Counted from the first letter of the stretch, positions 19,274-28,216 are shown. The stretch is DNA of 52,405 bases from an uncultured Alphaproteobacteria bacterium (GCA_944391335.1 CALXTF010000007.1:1-52405), one strand, 5' to 3'. Translations and numbers: made by a program. The notes: generated from the sequence alone by a model not told the origin.

Positions 19274-20801
19274 TTCCTTCTTCTTGTTTTTCTGTAGTAA
19301 ACCAATGTTCTCTAGCGGCCATTATAATTTTATTAGCTTCAGCCTGAGACAAAGCATTTTCACCGACAATTTCTATTAATTCATCTGCGGCCAGATCTGC
19401 TAAATCATCTAAGGTTTTAACGCCTTTTTCCGCTAAGACCAAAATCATATCTTGATCTAGACCGGCTGCTGTTTTTAAAGTATCATCGATTCCCAAGGTT
19501 TTGCTTTTTGAAGCAAATTCGGCATCTCTTTTTGCGACATATTCCTTAGCGCGGTTTTGCAATTCAACGGCGATATCTTCATCGAAGCCTTCAATTTCAG
19601 ACAATTCTTCAAGAGGAACCATTGATATTTCATCGACTGTTGAAAAGCCTTCGGCAATTAATAAGTGAGCGATCATTTCATCAACATCCAAAGCCTCCAT
19701 AAAGCGTTGTGAACGAACTTTATTTTCATTTGAACGACGTTCTGTTTCTTGTTCTTCAGTTAGAACATCAATATCGCAGTTTAGCAGTTGAGAAGCCAAT
19801 TTTACGTTTTGACCGCGGCGTCCGATTGCAATTGAGAATTGTTCTTTAGGAACCACTGCTTCAATACGATTATTTTCTTCATCGATAACCACTTTTGTTA
19901 CTTCTGCGGGAGCCAAAGCACTGACAATATATTGAGCGCGATCTTCCGAATATGGAATAATATCGATTTTTTCGCCTTGTAATTCATTAACAACGGCTTG
20001 CACGCGAATACCTCTTAAACCGACGCAAGCACCGACGGGATCGATTGTTAGATCTTCTGCTTTTACAGATATTTTTGCTTTAGAACCGGGATCGCGCGAA
20101 ACACCCATAATTTTAACAATACCGTCATAAATTTCGGGAACTTCTTGTGTAAACAAGGCTGCCAAAAACTCCGGACAAGTGCGTGAAAGGAATATTTGCG
20201 GACCTTTAGTTTCGCGGCGGACATCAAGGACATAGGCGCGAATACGATCTCCGTTTTTAAATTTTTCCCGTGGGATAATTTCATCATGACGAAGAACGGC
20301 TTCTGTTTTACCTATATCGACGATAACATTACCAAATTCAATTCTTTTAACCGTACCATTAATAATTGTTCCCAATTTTTCTTTATATTCCTCATATTGG
20401 CGATTTCTTTCCGCATCACGGATTTTTTGCACGATAACTTGTTTTCCTGTTTGAGCGGCGACACGACCGAAATCAAGAGGAGGCAATGAATCGACTATAA
20501 AATCGCCGACAACTGCGCCGGGTTTATAAGCCTGTGCTTCTTTAACCGTTAATTGAGTAACATCATTTTCTATTTCGTCTACCACTTCGCGATAACGTTC
20601 CAAAGTAATTGCTCCGGTTTTACGATCTATTTTGGCGCGAATATCGTGTTCAAACCCGTAACGAGAACGAGCTGCTTTCTGTATTGCTATTTCCATAGCG
20701 ACAAAAACATCTTCTTTATCGATATTTTTTTCACGAGCGACAGTATCGGCTACGAGTACAATTTCTGGTCTTGGCATATTTTCGATATTTGAATTTGACA
20801 T
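19260..20801 (-). CDS. nusA: Transcription termination/antitermination protein NusA
   Basis: 513 residues. It binds RNA polymerase and nascent RNA, modulating pausing, termination and rRNA antitermination. Order: N-terminal polymerase-binding domain (1-130), S1 ('GTVKRIEFGNVIVDIGKTEA'), two KH domains ('VGACVGLRGIRVQAVVNEL' and 'FSIAIGRRGQNVKLASQL'), then helix-hairpin-helix acidic repeats at about 365-500 ('LIAEGFSTVDEISMVPLEEL', 'LAEKGVKTLDDLADL'). The two acidic repeats are typical of proteobacterial NusA. Located directly after rimP. Confidence 0.97.
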   Translation of the reverse strand: MSNSNIENMPRPEIVLVADTVAREKNIDKEDVFVAMEIAIQKAARSRYGFEHDIRAKIDRKTGAITLERYREVVDEIENDVTQLTVKEAQAYKPGAVVGDFIVDSLPPLDFGRVAAQTGKQVIVQKIRDAERNRQYEEYKEKLGTIINGTVKRIEFGNVIVDIGKTEAVLRHDEIIPREKFKNGDRIRAYVLDVRRETKGPQIFLSRTCPEFLAALFTQEVPEIYDGIVKIMGVSRDPGSKAKISVKAEDLTIDPVGACVGLRGIRVQAVVNELQGEKIDIIPYSEDRAQYIVSALAPAEVTKVVIDEENNRIEAVVPKEQFSIAIGRRGQNVKLASQLLNCDIDVLTEEQETERRSNENKVRSQRFMEALDVDEMIAHLLIAEGFSTVDEISMVPLEELSEIEGFDEDIAVELQNRAKEYVAKRDAEFASKSKTLGIDDTLKTAAGLDQDMILVLAEKGVKTLDDLADLAADELIEIVGENALSQAEANKIIMAAREHWFTTEKQEEGNEGK

Positions 20802-20828
20802 TTTTTCCTCATTTTTTATGATTTAGTT

Positions 20829-21329
20829 TTATTCTTCTATTTCTTGATTATTTTCGGCTGCCGCCAACAATTCATCTGTTAGAAGCAGTTTAGATTTAGT
20901 TATATTTTCAAAAGGAATGGCATATTCTTCATCGTTCATATTTATAATAATAGTATCATTATTATCGACACGAACAATTTTTCCTTTAAAGCGTTTTCTT
21001 TTATTTATTTCTATTTGTGTTTCGATCTTTGCTTCAAAACCGATAAAACGAATAAAATGATCTATTCTGGTTAAGGGCCGATCAAGTCCCGGAGAACTAA
21101 TTTCCAACGTGTAACGACCATCCATCGGATCATTTTCATCCAAAAAAGCGGACACGGCTCGACTAACACAAGCACAATCGTCAACCGTTATATTTTTACG
21201 ATCTTTACGTTCTATCATAATCTGCAATGTTGGATGCATATTACCTATTGTGATTATACGCACTATTTCATAATCCATATTTTCAACAATTGGCTGCAAT
21301 TGCCGTTGCAACGGGTGTTCTTTTAGCAT
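20829..21329 (-). CDS. rimP: Ribosome maturation factor RimP
   Basis: 166 residues, family length. RimP is needed for early 30S assembly with S12. Motifs: 'PTLQIMIERKDRKNITVDDC' and 'RYTLEISSPGLDRPLTRIDHF', followed by a C-terminal SH3-like barrel ('KGKIVRVDNNDTIIINMND'). First gene of the rimP-nusA-infB operon, with a good AAGGAGATGAA ribosome-binding site that lies immediately downstream of a terminator-like hairpin. Confidence 0.96.
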   Translation of the reverse strand: MLKEHPLQRQLQPIVENMDYEIVRIITIGNMHPTLQIMIERKDRKNITVDDCACVSRAVSAFLDENDPMDGRYTLEISSPGLDRPLTRIDHFIRFIGFEAKIETQIEINKRKRFKGKIVRVDNNDTIIINMNDEEYAIPFENITKSKLLLTDELLAAAENNQEIEE

Positions 21330-21348
21330 TTCATCTCCTTATTTTAAC

Positions 21349-21377
21349 AAAAAAGCGGGGCTTTTAGGCCCCACTTT
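21349..21377 (-). promoter_or_regulatory. Terminator-shaped attenuator in the rimP-nusA leader
   Basis: On the minus strand AAAGTGGGGC pairs with GCCCCGCTTT (21368-21377 with 21352-21361, one G-U, 6-nt loop), followed by six T (21349-21354). It ends about 20 bases before the rimP start codon. No minus-strand gene lies upstream within the window, since metG diverges, so this hairpin belongs to the operon leader and probably attenuates it. NusA itself stimulates hairpin termination, which would make a feedback loop. Confidence 0.6.
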
Positions 21378-21558
21378 CAATTTATTTTATGAAAGGATAG
21401 ATTTCATATAACATATAAAAAAACAAATTAAAAGTATTTTTTTTAATTTTTAGTATTTTTCAAAAAGATTTTAATTAAAAAAGTCGTTGATTTCAGAAAT
21501 AAGTTGTTATACTCTGCTGCAAGAATTGAAGCATTGTGCCAGTAAGGAGAAAATATCA

Positions 21559-23079
21559 ATGAAAAAATATATTACCACCCCTATTTATTACTTAAACGGA
21601 TTACCTCATATCGGACACGCTTATACATCTATTTTAGGCGATGTGATGAAAAAGTTTGAGCAAATGAACGGGAATGATGTTTATTATACAACCGGCACCG
21701 ATGAACATGGACAGAAAAATCAACACAGTATTGAAACAAGCGGCCTCAATGCGGATGAATTCTTAACCCGTCAAAGTGAAAATTTCCATAATTTATTTGT
21801 TGATTTAGGAATTGATTTTGATTATTTCGTACGAACTTCTAAACCCGAACATAAAAAGATTGTCCAAGAAATTTTGCAAAATATTTATGATAAAGGCCTT
21901 ATTGTTAAAAAATCTTATGAAGGTCTTTATTGTGAAGGGTGTGAACAATTTAAAAAACCGTCTGATCTTGATCAAAACGGATGTTGTCCAGACCATAAAG
22001 TTGCTCCTAAACCCATTAGTGAAGAAAATTACTTTTTTCGTTTAGAACCATATCGTCAATGGTTGATTGACTATATCAAAACACATCCCGATTGGATACA
22101 ACCAACAAAATATGCAAATGAAGTTCTTGGAATGTTAAAAGAACCGCTTGAAGATTTATGCATATCTCGTCCAAAATCAAGAGTATGGCTTGGTATTGAA
22201 CTTCCTTTTGATTCTAATTATGTTACCTATATATGGTTTGATGCTTTGGTTAATTACATTTCCACCTTAAACTACGGACATAATTCTGATTTTGATATCA
22301 TTTGGGCTAATTCTACTCATTTAATCGGCAAAGATATTCTCAAGCCTCATTGTATTTATTGGCCGATTATGCTTCACGCATTAGGCATAAATCCTGTTTC
22401 ACGATATTTTATTCACGGTTTTTGGATTGGTGAAGGCGGCGTTAAAATGTCAAAATCCCTTGGTAATGTTGTTGACCCGATTGAGGTTATTCGACTACTC
22501 GGTGTTGACGCTTTACGTTTTTACCTTATTCATAATATGACGCTTGGCGGCGATTCGCCGATTAGTCTATCCATGCTCAAACAAGGCTATAAAATGCTTG
22601 CCAACAATATTGGTAATTTACAAATGCGTGTTTTAAAAATGGTACAAAAAAATCTTAACAATAAAGTACCATCATCTGTTTCATTAAATAATGAAGATAA
22701 AAAATTGATTACAGATATTGCTGACCGATTCGCTCAAATCTATCATCAAGAAATATCTTTAGAAACCGTCAATAATCTGGCAAATGATGTTGTCAAAAGC
22801 GGAACAGAAGTAAACGCATATTTTGCGGCTCACGAACCATGGGTGCTTGCAAAAGATCCTAATCAAAAAGAACGCTTCAACGCGGTGATTTACACCACTC
22901 TTGAATGCCTAAGATTAATTGGATTGGCTATGTACCCTCTAACACCGGAAACAGCTTATAAAATTCTCGATTCGCTTGGTATAAAACCACAGCCGTTTAA
23001 AGCTGATTTTAAGCCTTTCATATTATCAGAAAATAATGAAATAAAGGTTGGTTCACCTTTGTTTCCGATAATTGAATAA
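21559..23079 (+). CDS. metG: Methionyl-tRNA synthetase
   Basis: 506 residues from ATG at 21559 with AAGGAG upstream; the open frame extends to 21487 without a ribosome-binding site or homology. It charges initiator and elongator tRNA-Met. 'PHIGH' (16-20) is the HIGH motif and KMSKS lies near residue 296. A Cys-containing knuckle ('CEGCEQFKK' near 126 and 'CCPDHK') is inserted in the connective peptide. It lacks the C-terminal Trbp111-like tRNA-binding domain, as in short alphaproteobacterial enzymes. Divergent from rimP. Confidence 0.96.
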   Translation: MKKYITTPIYYLNGLPHIGHAYTSILGDVMKKFEQMNGNDVYYTTGTDEHGQKNQHSIETSGLNADEFLTRQSENFHNLFVDLGIDFDYFVRTSKPEHKKIVQEILQNIYDKGLIVKKSYEGLYCEGCEQFKKPSDLDQNGCCPDHKVAPKPISEENYFFRLEPYRQWLIDYIKTHPDWIQPTKYANEVLGMLKEPLEDLCISRPKSRVWLGIELPFDSNYVTYIWFDALVNYISTLNYGHNSDFDIIWANSTHLIGKDILKPHCIYWPIMLHALGINPVSRYFIHGFWIGEGGVKMSKSLGNVVDPIEVIRLLGVDALRFYLIHNMTLGGDSPISLSMLKQGYKMLANNIGNLQMRVLKMVQKNLNNKVPSSVSLNNEDKKLITDIADRFAQIYHQEISLETVNNLANDVVKSGTEVNAYFAAHEPWVLAKDPNQKERFNAVIYTTLECLRLIGLAMYPLTPETAYKILDSLGIKPQPFKADFKPFILSENNEIKVGSPLFPIIE

Positions 23080-23097
23080 ATCAAAAGTTGATTTTTA

Positions 23098-23137
23098 TTA
23101 TACAAAGGGAAATCTTTTAATATTTTCCTTTGTATAA
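23098..23137. terminator. Hairpin between convergent metG and mltG
   Basis: TTATACAAAGG (23098-23108) pairs with CCTTTGTATAA (23127-23137), with further A-T pairs inside. No long T-run adjoins either side, so termination is likely but not strong; position between two converging genes supports it. Confidence 0.5.
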
Positions 23138-23147
23138 CACGATTCCA

Positions 23148-24110
23148 TTATTTTTTTCTTTTAGATTTTCGGTATGCAAAGACATTATCGTTATGCTCTT
23201 GAAGTGTTCGAGCAAAACGATGCCCCCCCTCTCCGGAAACGACAAAATAAAGATAATCAACCTGACTTGGATTAGCGGCGGCTAGCAAAGCTTCTCTTCC
23301 GGGATTACATATTGGTGTTGGCGGTAAACCGTAATATTTATAGGTATTATAAGGACTGTCAATTTTTAAATCTTTTAAATATAAAGGACGTCCGAGTTCT
23401 TTTTTTCCTTTTGTTATAGCATAAATAACCGTTGGATCTGTTTGTAATTTCATTCCCAAACGTAACCGATTAATAAAAACAGCGGCAACATCCGCACGTT
23501 CAGAAGCGACACCAGTTTCTTTTTCAATAATCGAAGCCAGCACTAATAATTGATATTTATTTTTTAACACATTTTGTTTATTTAATTTCCATGCCTCGTC
23601 TATTGTCTTTATCATTGCTTGTTGTGCGCGATGAACTATGCTGTTTCGGCTCTCTCCTTTAGAGAAACTGTAAGTTTCGGGTAACAATTCTCCTTCTTTA
23701 ACTTCAATTGTAATATTCCCCTCTAAATTAGGTTCTGCATTAATTAACTCTATCATACGGGCTGTTGTCAAACCTTCAGGCAAAGTCAACTGACGATAAT
23801 GCACCTGTCCTTTACTTATAATATCTAAGACCTCACGCATAGATATTTGAGGTAAAAAGACATATTCTCCGGCTTTTAATTTTTTATCCAAACCGGTTAT
23901 TCTGGCAGCAAGGCGAAATAGAAGCGGATGCGCAACGACACCCGCTTCTTTTAACTTGTTAGCCACTTGATGAGATCCTGTTCCTTTTTCAATAACAACA
24001 GTTGTTTCGTTAATACGTTTATCTGGTTGATTATATATAAACCACACAGATGAAACCAAAATTCCTATTGATATGGTTGTTATTATCAATATCAAAAAGA
24101 AACGGAACAT
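23148..24110 (-). CDS. mltG: Endolytic murein transglycosylase MltG
   Basis: 320 residues. One N-terminal membrane helix (MFRFFLILIITTISIGILV) anchors the YceG domain in the periplasm. The catalytic Glu lies in 'ASIIEKETGVASERADVAAV' near residue 194; 'LQTDPTVIYA' and the final 'SPYNTYKYYGLPPTPICNPG' are highly conserved. It cleaves nascent glycan strands inside the chain and sets their length. Starts three bases after the fabF stop, the usual fabF-mltG pairing in alphaproteobacteria. Confidence 0.95.
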   Translation of the reverse strand: MFRFFLILIITTISIGILVSSVWFIYNQPDKRINETTVVIEKGTGSHQVANKLKEAGVVAHPLLFRLAARITGLDKKLKAGEYVFLPQISMREVLDIISKGQVHYRQLTLPEGLTTARMIELINAEPNLEGNITIEVKEGELLPETYSFSKGESRNSIVHRAQQAMIKTIDEAWKLNKQNVLKNKYQLLVLASIIEKETGVASERADVAAVFINRLRLGMKLQTDPTVIYAITKGKKELGRPLYLKDLKIDSPYNTYKYYGLPPTPICNPGREALLAAANPSQVDYLYFVVSGEGGHRFARTLQEHNDNVFAYRKSKRKK

Positions 24111-24113
24111 TTT

Positions 24114-25388
24114 TTATTCATTAATTTTTTTAAAAATGATTGATGAATTTGTTCCACCGAAACCAAAAGAATTTGACATGGCGGCTTTAATTTCTTTTTT
24201 CTTGGCTTTAAGCGGAACCAGATCTAAATCAGCCACTTCATCTGCCGGATTTTCAAGGTTCAAAGTAGGAGGACAAACTTGTTCGCATAAAGCTTTAATT
24301 GTTAATACGGCTTCGACAGCCCCTGCCGCCCCCAATAAATGACCTATTGCCGATTTTGTAGACGACATTGAAACATTTGCCATATTATTATTAAACAAAC
24401 GTTTAACAGCTAAAGCTTCGCCGACATCTCCTGCCGGAGTTGATGTACCATGAGCGTTTATATATCCTATATCTTGAAGATTGACGCCATGTTCGGCTGC
24501 ATGTTTAACGGCCATTTTCATAGCACGATAAGCTCCATCACCTGAAGGAGCTGTAATATGATAAGCGTCACCGCTCATTCCATAACCGACGAGTTCGGCA
24601 TAAATTTTTGCACCTCTGTTTTTAGCGTGTTCATATTCTTCCAGAACAAGAGCTCCTGCACCTTCTCCCATAACGAAACCGCTACGATTTTTATCCCATG
24701 GGCGTGAAGCTTTTTCGGGACAATCATTAAAATCAGAAGTTATGGCTTTCATTCGAGAAAAACCGGCCAAACCAAGAATATTAACAGCCGATTCGGCACC
24801 ACCTGCCAACATTAAATCCGCATCACCTCGCGCAATCATGGCAGCGGCATCGCCAATAGCGTGTGTTCCTGTAGAACAAGCGGTAACACAAGCATGATTA
24901 GGTCCTTTAAGACCAAAGCGAATAGATAGATTACCCGAAATCATATTAATTAAACAAGAAGGAATAAAGAAAGGTGATACTTTATGAGTACTTTTATTTT
25001 CATTAATGATAACAGAATTTTCATAAATTGTCTGCAATCCACCTATTCCCGACCCCATCATGACACCGGCGCGGAATTGATCTTCTTCATTTTGAGGCGT
25101 CCATCCGCTATCTTCCATAGCATCAATACCAGCGGCCATACCGAATAGAATAAATTTATCCACACGACGTTGTTCCTTAGGAGGCAACACCGTATCCGGA
25201 TCAAATTGGTGTGGTTCTTTTCCCATAGGGACTTTACCGGCGATTTTCACCGGCACATCATAAAGTTCGACATCATCATTTATTTTTCTGATTCCCGATT
25301 TACCGGCAATAATATTTTCCCAGTTATAATCGACGCCACGTCCCAAAGGACTAAGGATACCCATTCCGGTTACAACAACTCTTTTCAT
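24114..25388 (-). CDS. fabF: Beta-ketoacyl-ACP synthase II
   Basis: 424 residues. It condenses malonyl-ACP with acyl-ACP in fatty acid elongation. The Cys-His-His triad is intact: C171 in 'ACVTACSTGTH', H313 in 'NAHGTSTPAGD' and H350 in 'KSAIGHLLGAAG', with K345. The acyl-carrier gene acpP is directly upstream, separated by a terminator, and mltG follows. The overall length and the 'FVMGEGAGALVLEE' segment fit FabF rather than FabB. Confidence 0.96.
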   Translation of the reverse strand: MKRVVVTGMGILSPLGRGVDYNWENIIAGKSGIRKINDDVELYDVPVKIAGKVPMGKEPHQFDPDTVLPPKEQRRVDKFILFGMAAGIDAMEDSGWTPQNEEDQFRAGVMMGSGIGGLQTIYENSVIINENKSTHKVSPFFIPSCLINMISGNLSIRFGLKGPNHACVTACSTGTHAIGDAAAMIARGDADLMLAGGAESAVNILGLAGFSRMKAITSDFNDCPEKASRPWDKNRSGFVMGEGAGALVLEEYEHAKNRGAKIYAELVGYGMSGDAYHITAPSGDGAYRAMKMAVKHAAEHGVNLQDIGYINAHGTSTPAGDVGEALAVKRLFNNNMANVSMSSTKSAIGHLLGAAGAVEAVLTIKALCEQVCPPTLNLENPADEVADLDLVPLKAKKKEIKAAMSNSFGFGGTNSSIIFKKINE

Positions 25389-25435
25389 TAAATTTCCTTA
25401 AATATAAATTTTTGTTTTAAGAATTTTTTTATATG

Positions 25436-25464
25436 AAAAAACTCGCTTTATGTCAAGCGAGTTT
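25436..25464 (-). terminator. Intrinsic terminator after acpP
   Basis: AAACTCGCTT (25439-25448) pairs with AAGCGAGTTT (25455-25464), 6-nt loop, followed by six T on the minus strand. It would make acpP a mostly monocistronic, abundant message with limited read-through into fabF. Confidence 0.85.
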
Positions 25465-25486
25465 AACCATCATCCTGTCTATTGAA

Positions 25487-25720
25487 TTAAGCGTTTTTAT
25501 TTAAATAATCAATAGCATCTTTAACGGTCAGGATTTTTTCAGCGGCTTCATCTGGAATTTCGCAACCGAATTCTTCTTCGAAAGCCATAACCAGTTCAAC
25601 GGTATCTAAGCTGTCTGCGCCTAAATCATCAATAAAACTGGCTGTATCTGTTACTTTTGATTCTTCTACGCCAAGGTGTTCTGCAACAATTTTCTTAACG
25701 CGATTAGCTGTATCAGTCAT
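25487..25720 (-). CDS. acpP: Acyl carrier protein
   Basis: 77 residues, acidic four-helix bundle. S37 in '[20 protein letters not shown]' is the 4'-phosphopantetheine attachment site. Carries growing acyl chains for FabF and the other FAS II enzymes and for lipid A synthesis. Upstream of fabF as in most proteobacteria. Confidence 0.97.
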   Translation of the reverse strand: MTDTANRVKKIVAEHLGVEESKVTDTASFIDDLGADSLDTVELVMAFEEEFGCEIPDEAAEKILTVKDAIDYLNKNA

Positions 25721-26073
25721 TTGATAAACCTCAAAAAATATTAAAACAATAAAATTATTAGGGAAGATTTAACCACCCGTGTTGCTTTGTTAGCACAATT
25801 TTATATTAATTGACAAGTATTATTTTCAAAAAACGCTATCACTTTTAGTTTAAAATTAGCCATACACCTTGATTTTCTTATATTTTTTCTCAATTTTAAA
25901 AGTGCATAAATTATAAAAAAAATTACTTATTAATCTAAAAAAACAGAGAAATTTAATTCAAAACTTATGATATTTATTATTCTGACACTTGCTTTTAGAT
26001 CTATAAAGACCTACTTTAAAACACAGAAAACAATTTTGATATATATTATAATTTAAGTCTCAAGGAGAAAAAA
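25721..26073. other. 353-bp divergent intergenic region between acpP and ldh
   Basis: Very AT-rich with no convincing gene. It holds the acpP promoter near 25800-25829 and, at 26047-26052, a TATAAT box about 20 bases before the ldh start, without a good -35 at the right spacing. The ldh ribosome-binding site AAGGAG lies at 26063-26068. A 29-codon open frame from 25967 lacks a ribosome-binding site and is not called. Confidence 0.6.
25800..25829 (-). promoter_or_regulatory. Candidate sigma70 promoter for acpP
   Basis: Minus strand TTGAAA (25824-25829), 18-bp spacer, TATAAA (25800-25805). The predicted leader of about 70 nt reaches the acpP ATG at 25720. Confidence 0.45.
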
Positions 26074-27018
26074 ATGCTCAATATTGGAATTATTGGAGCC
26101 GGCGGTGTTGGCAGTACGGCAGCTTTTGCCTTAATGATGCGCGGAATTGCGCGCAATGTTGTTTTAATCGATCAGAATATTGATCGTGCGGCAGCCGAAG
26201 CGGAAGATATTGCCCACTCTACCCCATTTGCTTATGCCAATAAAATAAAAGCCGGAAATTATTCAGATTTAACAAACACCGATGTGATTATTATAACCGC
26301 CGGTGCAAATCAAAAACCGGGACAAACGCGTAATGATCTTTTAGCAACAAACGTCAAAATTTTTGAAGATATCATCCCGCAAATTAAAGAATACGCTCCT
26401 AATGCGATTTTGATTATTGCTTCCAATCCTGTTGATGTTATGACAAGTGTTGCCATTAGACTTTCTGGTTTTTCACCGGACAAGGTTTTTGGCAGCGGCA
26501 CGGTACTTGACACTTCACGCTTTCGTACATTATTAGGGTATCATCTCGGTGTTTCGCCTAAATCTTTACATGCAAACGTATTAGGGGAACATGGCGATAG
26601 TGAAGTTTTAATCTGGTCTAATGCTGTTGCCGGAACAATTCATATTGAACAATTGGCACAAGATCTAAATCGTCCTTTAACACAAGAAATCAAAAAAGAA
26701 ATTGATGATAAAGTTCGTAATGCCGCCTATAAGATTATTAATGGCAAAGGAGCAACGACTTTTGGTATTGCCGGAGCATTGTGTTATATTTGTCAGGCTA
26801 TTGACAGTAATGCATACACTATTTTAAATGTTTCCGCCTTTCATCATGAAATTGAAAATATCCAAGATATATGTATGTCCATGCCATGCGTAATTGGTAA
26901 AAGAGGAATACATAGCCGTCTCTACCCGAGTTTCAATCAAGAAGAACATATGAATTTAGCACAAAGCGCGCAAACAATTAAGGAATTTACGGAAGCGGCT
27001 TTAACTTGCATAAAATAA
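26074..27018 (+). CDS. ldh: L-lactate dehydrogenase
   Basis: 314 residues. It reduces pyruvate to L-lactate with NADH. The Rossmann loop GAGGVGS is at 9-15. The specificity loop reads 'AGANQKPGQTR': Gln80 at the site that is Arg in malate dehydrogenases indicates lactate/pyruvate specificity. R86 and R149 (DTSRFR) bind substrate and H173 (GEHGDSE) is the proton donor. Good AAGGAG site, single-gene unit ending in a strong terminator. A fermentative end-product enzyme, which supports a low-oxygen lifestyle. Confidence 0.93.
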   Translation: MLNIGIIGAGGVGSTAAFALMMRGIARNVVLIDQNIDRAAAEAEDIAHSTPFAYANKIKAGNYSDLTNTDVIIITAGANQKPGQTRNDLLATNVKIFEDIIPQIKEYAPNAILIIASNPVDVMTSVAIRLSGFSPDKVFGSGTVLDTSRFRTLLGYHLGVSPKSLHANVLGEHGDSEVLIWSNAVAGTIHIEQLAQDLNRPLTQEIKKEIDDKVRNAAYKIINGKGATTFGIAGALCYICQAIDSNAYTILNVSAFHHEIENIQDICMSMPCVIGKRGIHSRLYPSFNQEEHMNLAQSAQTIKEFTEAALTCIK

Positions 27019-27033
27019 TTTTTATCCAAACAC

Positions 27034-27063
27034 AAAAAGCATCATATGAATATGATGCTTTTT
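27034..27063. terminator. Bidirectional terminator between ldh and the 155-residue gene
   Basis: AAAAAGCATCATAT (27034-27047) pairs with ATATGATGCTTTTT (27050-27063). A run of T follows on both strands, so it serves both converging genes. Confidence 0.88.
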
Positions 27064-27073
27064 GTAGAAAGGG

Positions 27074-27541
27074 TTAACCGCAAATACGATCATAAACTGA
27101 TACAGCGGACTTTTGAGCATGGTTACGAAAAAAACTTTTTGCTTCTACGCAAAGCTCACGTTTAGGAGCGTATTTTAATGTGCTTTGAGCCTTTTTACAC
27201 CGAACCATTCTCATTTGAGAATTATTATTTAATTCATTGTACATAGCGTATATTGATAACACTTTAGGATAGACTACCAATGTGGCTATGACTGAAGGGT
27301 GACAACTATGGATAGAAAAATAAATATGACATAAATCCTTACGACCTAACTTAATTAATTTTCTTTCCACCTCTGGATCAAGTTGAAACAAATTAACATA
27401 ATAACGAAATTTTTCGGTATCTTTAAGAAAAAGAAAAGCTATTTGCGACTTTTTTTTCAGTTTCCCTTGATTCACCCTATTCTTAAATTCTTGCATACTA
27501 TGATACTTTACCATGGTATACTGTTCTTGAAGAGTTTCCAT
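27074..27541 (-). CDS. Unknown 155-residue soluble protein
   Basis: I do not recognise this protein. It is basic and mainly helical in appearance, with no signal peptide or membrane helix. It holds a run of hydrophobic residues around 85-95 (VIATLVVYPKVLSIYAMY), and five Cys, at 71, 79, 114, 131 and 154. Met10 and Met16 are other possible starts. No Shine-Dalgarno precedes the ATG. It lies between convergent ldh and a divergent secreted Cys-rich gene. Likely a lineage-specific accessory gene. Confidence 0.55.
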   Translation of the reverse strand: METLQEQYTMVKYHSMQEFKNRVNQGKLKKKSQIAFLFLKDTEKFRYYVNLFQLDPEVERKLIKLGRKDLCHIYFSIHSCHPSVIATLVVYPKVLSIYAMYNELNNNSQMRMVRCKKAQSTLKYAPKRELCVEAKSFFRNHAQKSAVSVYDRICG

Positions 27542-27571
27542 AATTTATAAAATAATTTGGTTAGCGTTTAT

Positions 27572-27601
27572 ATTTTGGTCTATTTTTATTTGCTTTGTCA
27601 A
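27572..27601 (-). promoter_or_regulatory. Candidate promoter for the 155-residue gene
   Basis: Minus strand perfect TTGACA (27596-27601), 18-bp spacer, CAAAAT (27572-27577). The implied leader is about 25 nt and has no Shine-Dalgarno sequence. Confidence 0.4.
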
Positions 27602-27618
27602 GTATTATTTTAAAATTA

Positions 27619-27646
27619 TTGATTTTTTTTTCATTTAGTATATAAT
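27619..27646 (+). promoter_or_regulatory. Candidate promoter for the secreted Cys-rich gene
   Basis: TTGATT (27619-27624), 16-bp spacer, perfect TATAAT (27641-27646), followed by AGAGGAG ahead of ATG 27674. Confidence 0.5.
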
Positions 27647-27673
27647 AAAAAAAACAAAGAGGAGTAATTACCA

Positions 27674-28021
27674 ATGAATAAAGTATGGATTATAATATTA
27701 ACAACACTAACAATAGTTTGTTTTTACGAAGAAGCAAAGGCAGGGGTTCGTTTTATTACAGATGTGCCGCAAAACACTATACATGATAAAAAATCATCTA
27801 ACTCTTATACATCCCCCAAAATAAAATGCTCTTCAGCGGGATATACCAAAACCATAGATTCTTGCGGAAAAGATAAAGTAGCTGTTTTACCCTGTCCTTA
27901 TAATCCAACTTATTATAAAGAATGCTGCGCACCGGAATATAAATATAGCAAAAATTTTTGTTATAAGAAAGGCAAAAAACCAAGTAAAAAATCATGTGCC
28001 GGTTTATATGCTTGCGAATAA
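27674..28021 (+). CDS. Small secreted cysteine-rich protein
   Basis: 115 residues with a clear signal peptide (cleavage likely after A23, 'EEAKA'). The mature 92 residues contain eight Cys (52, 64, 74, 84, 85, 96, 108, 114), enough for four disulfides. The core has the spacing C-x4-GYTKTIDSC-x9-CPYNPTYYKECC. I recall similar C/GYT/CPY-type modules in surface proteins of gut-associated AT-rich bacteria, but no named domain can be assigned. It is lysine-rich and would be periplasmic or exported. Good GAGGAG ribosome-binding site and its own promoter. Confidence 0.7.
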   Translation: MNKVWIIILTTLTIVCFYEEAKAGVRFITDVPQNTIHDKKSSNSYTSPKIKCSSAGYTKTIDSCGKDKVAVLPCPYNPTYYKECCAPEYKYSKNFCYKKGKKPSKKSCAGLYACE

Positions 28022-28086
28022 AGTAAAATTTTATTGATGAATTTAAATAAAAGGCTTTATTTTTATTTCAAGTGAATATTTAACCC

Positions 28087-28216
28087 ATAAACTTCCACTA
28101 GCTAACGCAAGTGGTATTACCTGTTCCGAACTACGTTCGCCCTGCCCAAAGGCTTCGCAAGCCATACGGCTGGGCAGGTATGTCTACATCTACCTGCTTA
28201 CGCAGGTAGTGTTACG
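28087..28216. repeat. Dispersed 130-bp palindromic repeat, copy 1
   Basis: This copy and the one at 52276-52405 have the same length and differ at only about 9 positions. It is clearly richer in G+C than its surroundings and contains nested hairpins: CCACT/AGTGG, CGAAC/GTTCG, an outer CTGCCCA/TGGGCAG enclosing GGCTT/AAGCC, and CTACCTGC/GCAGGTAG with loop TTAC. It carries no coding frame. It sits between the Cys-rich gene and the rpsU terminator. It resembles REP/MITE-like non-autonomous elements; the family is not one I can name. Confidence 0.85.

Noticed and set aside
25967-26056. 29-codon frame upstream of ldh
   Set aside because: No ribosome-binding site, AT-rich composition and overlap with the probable ldh promoter.
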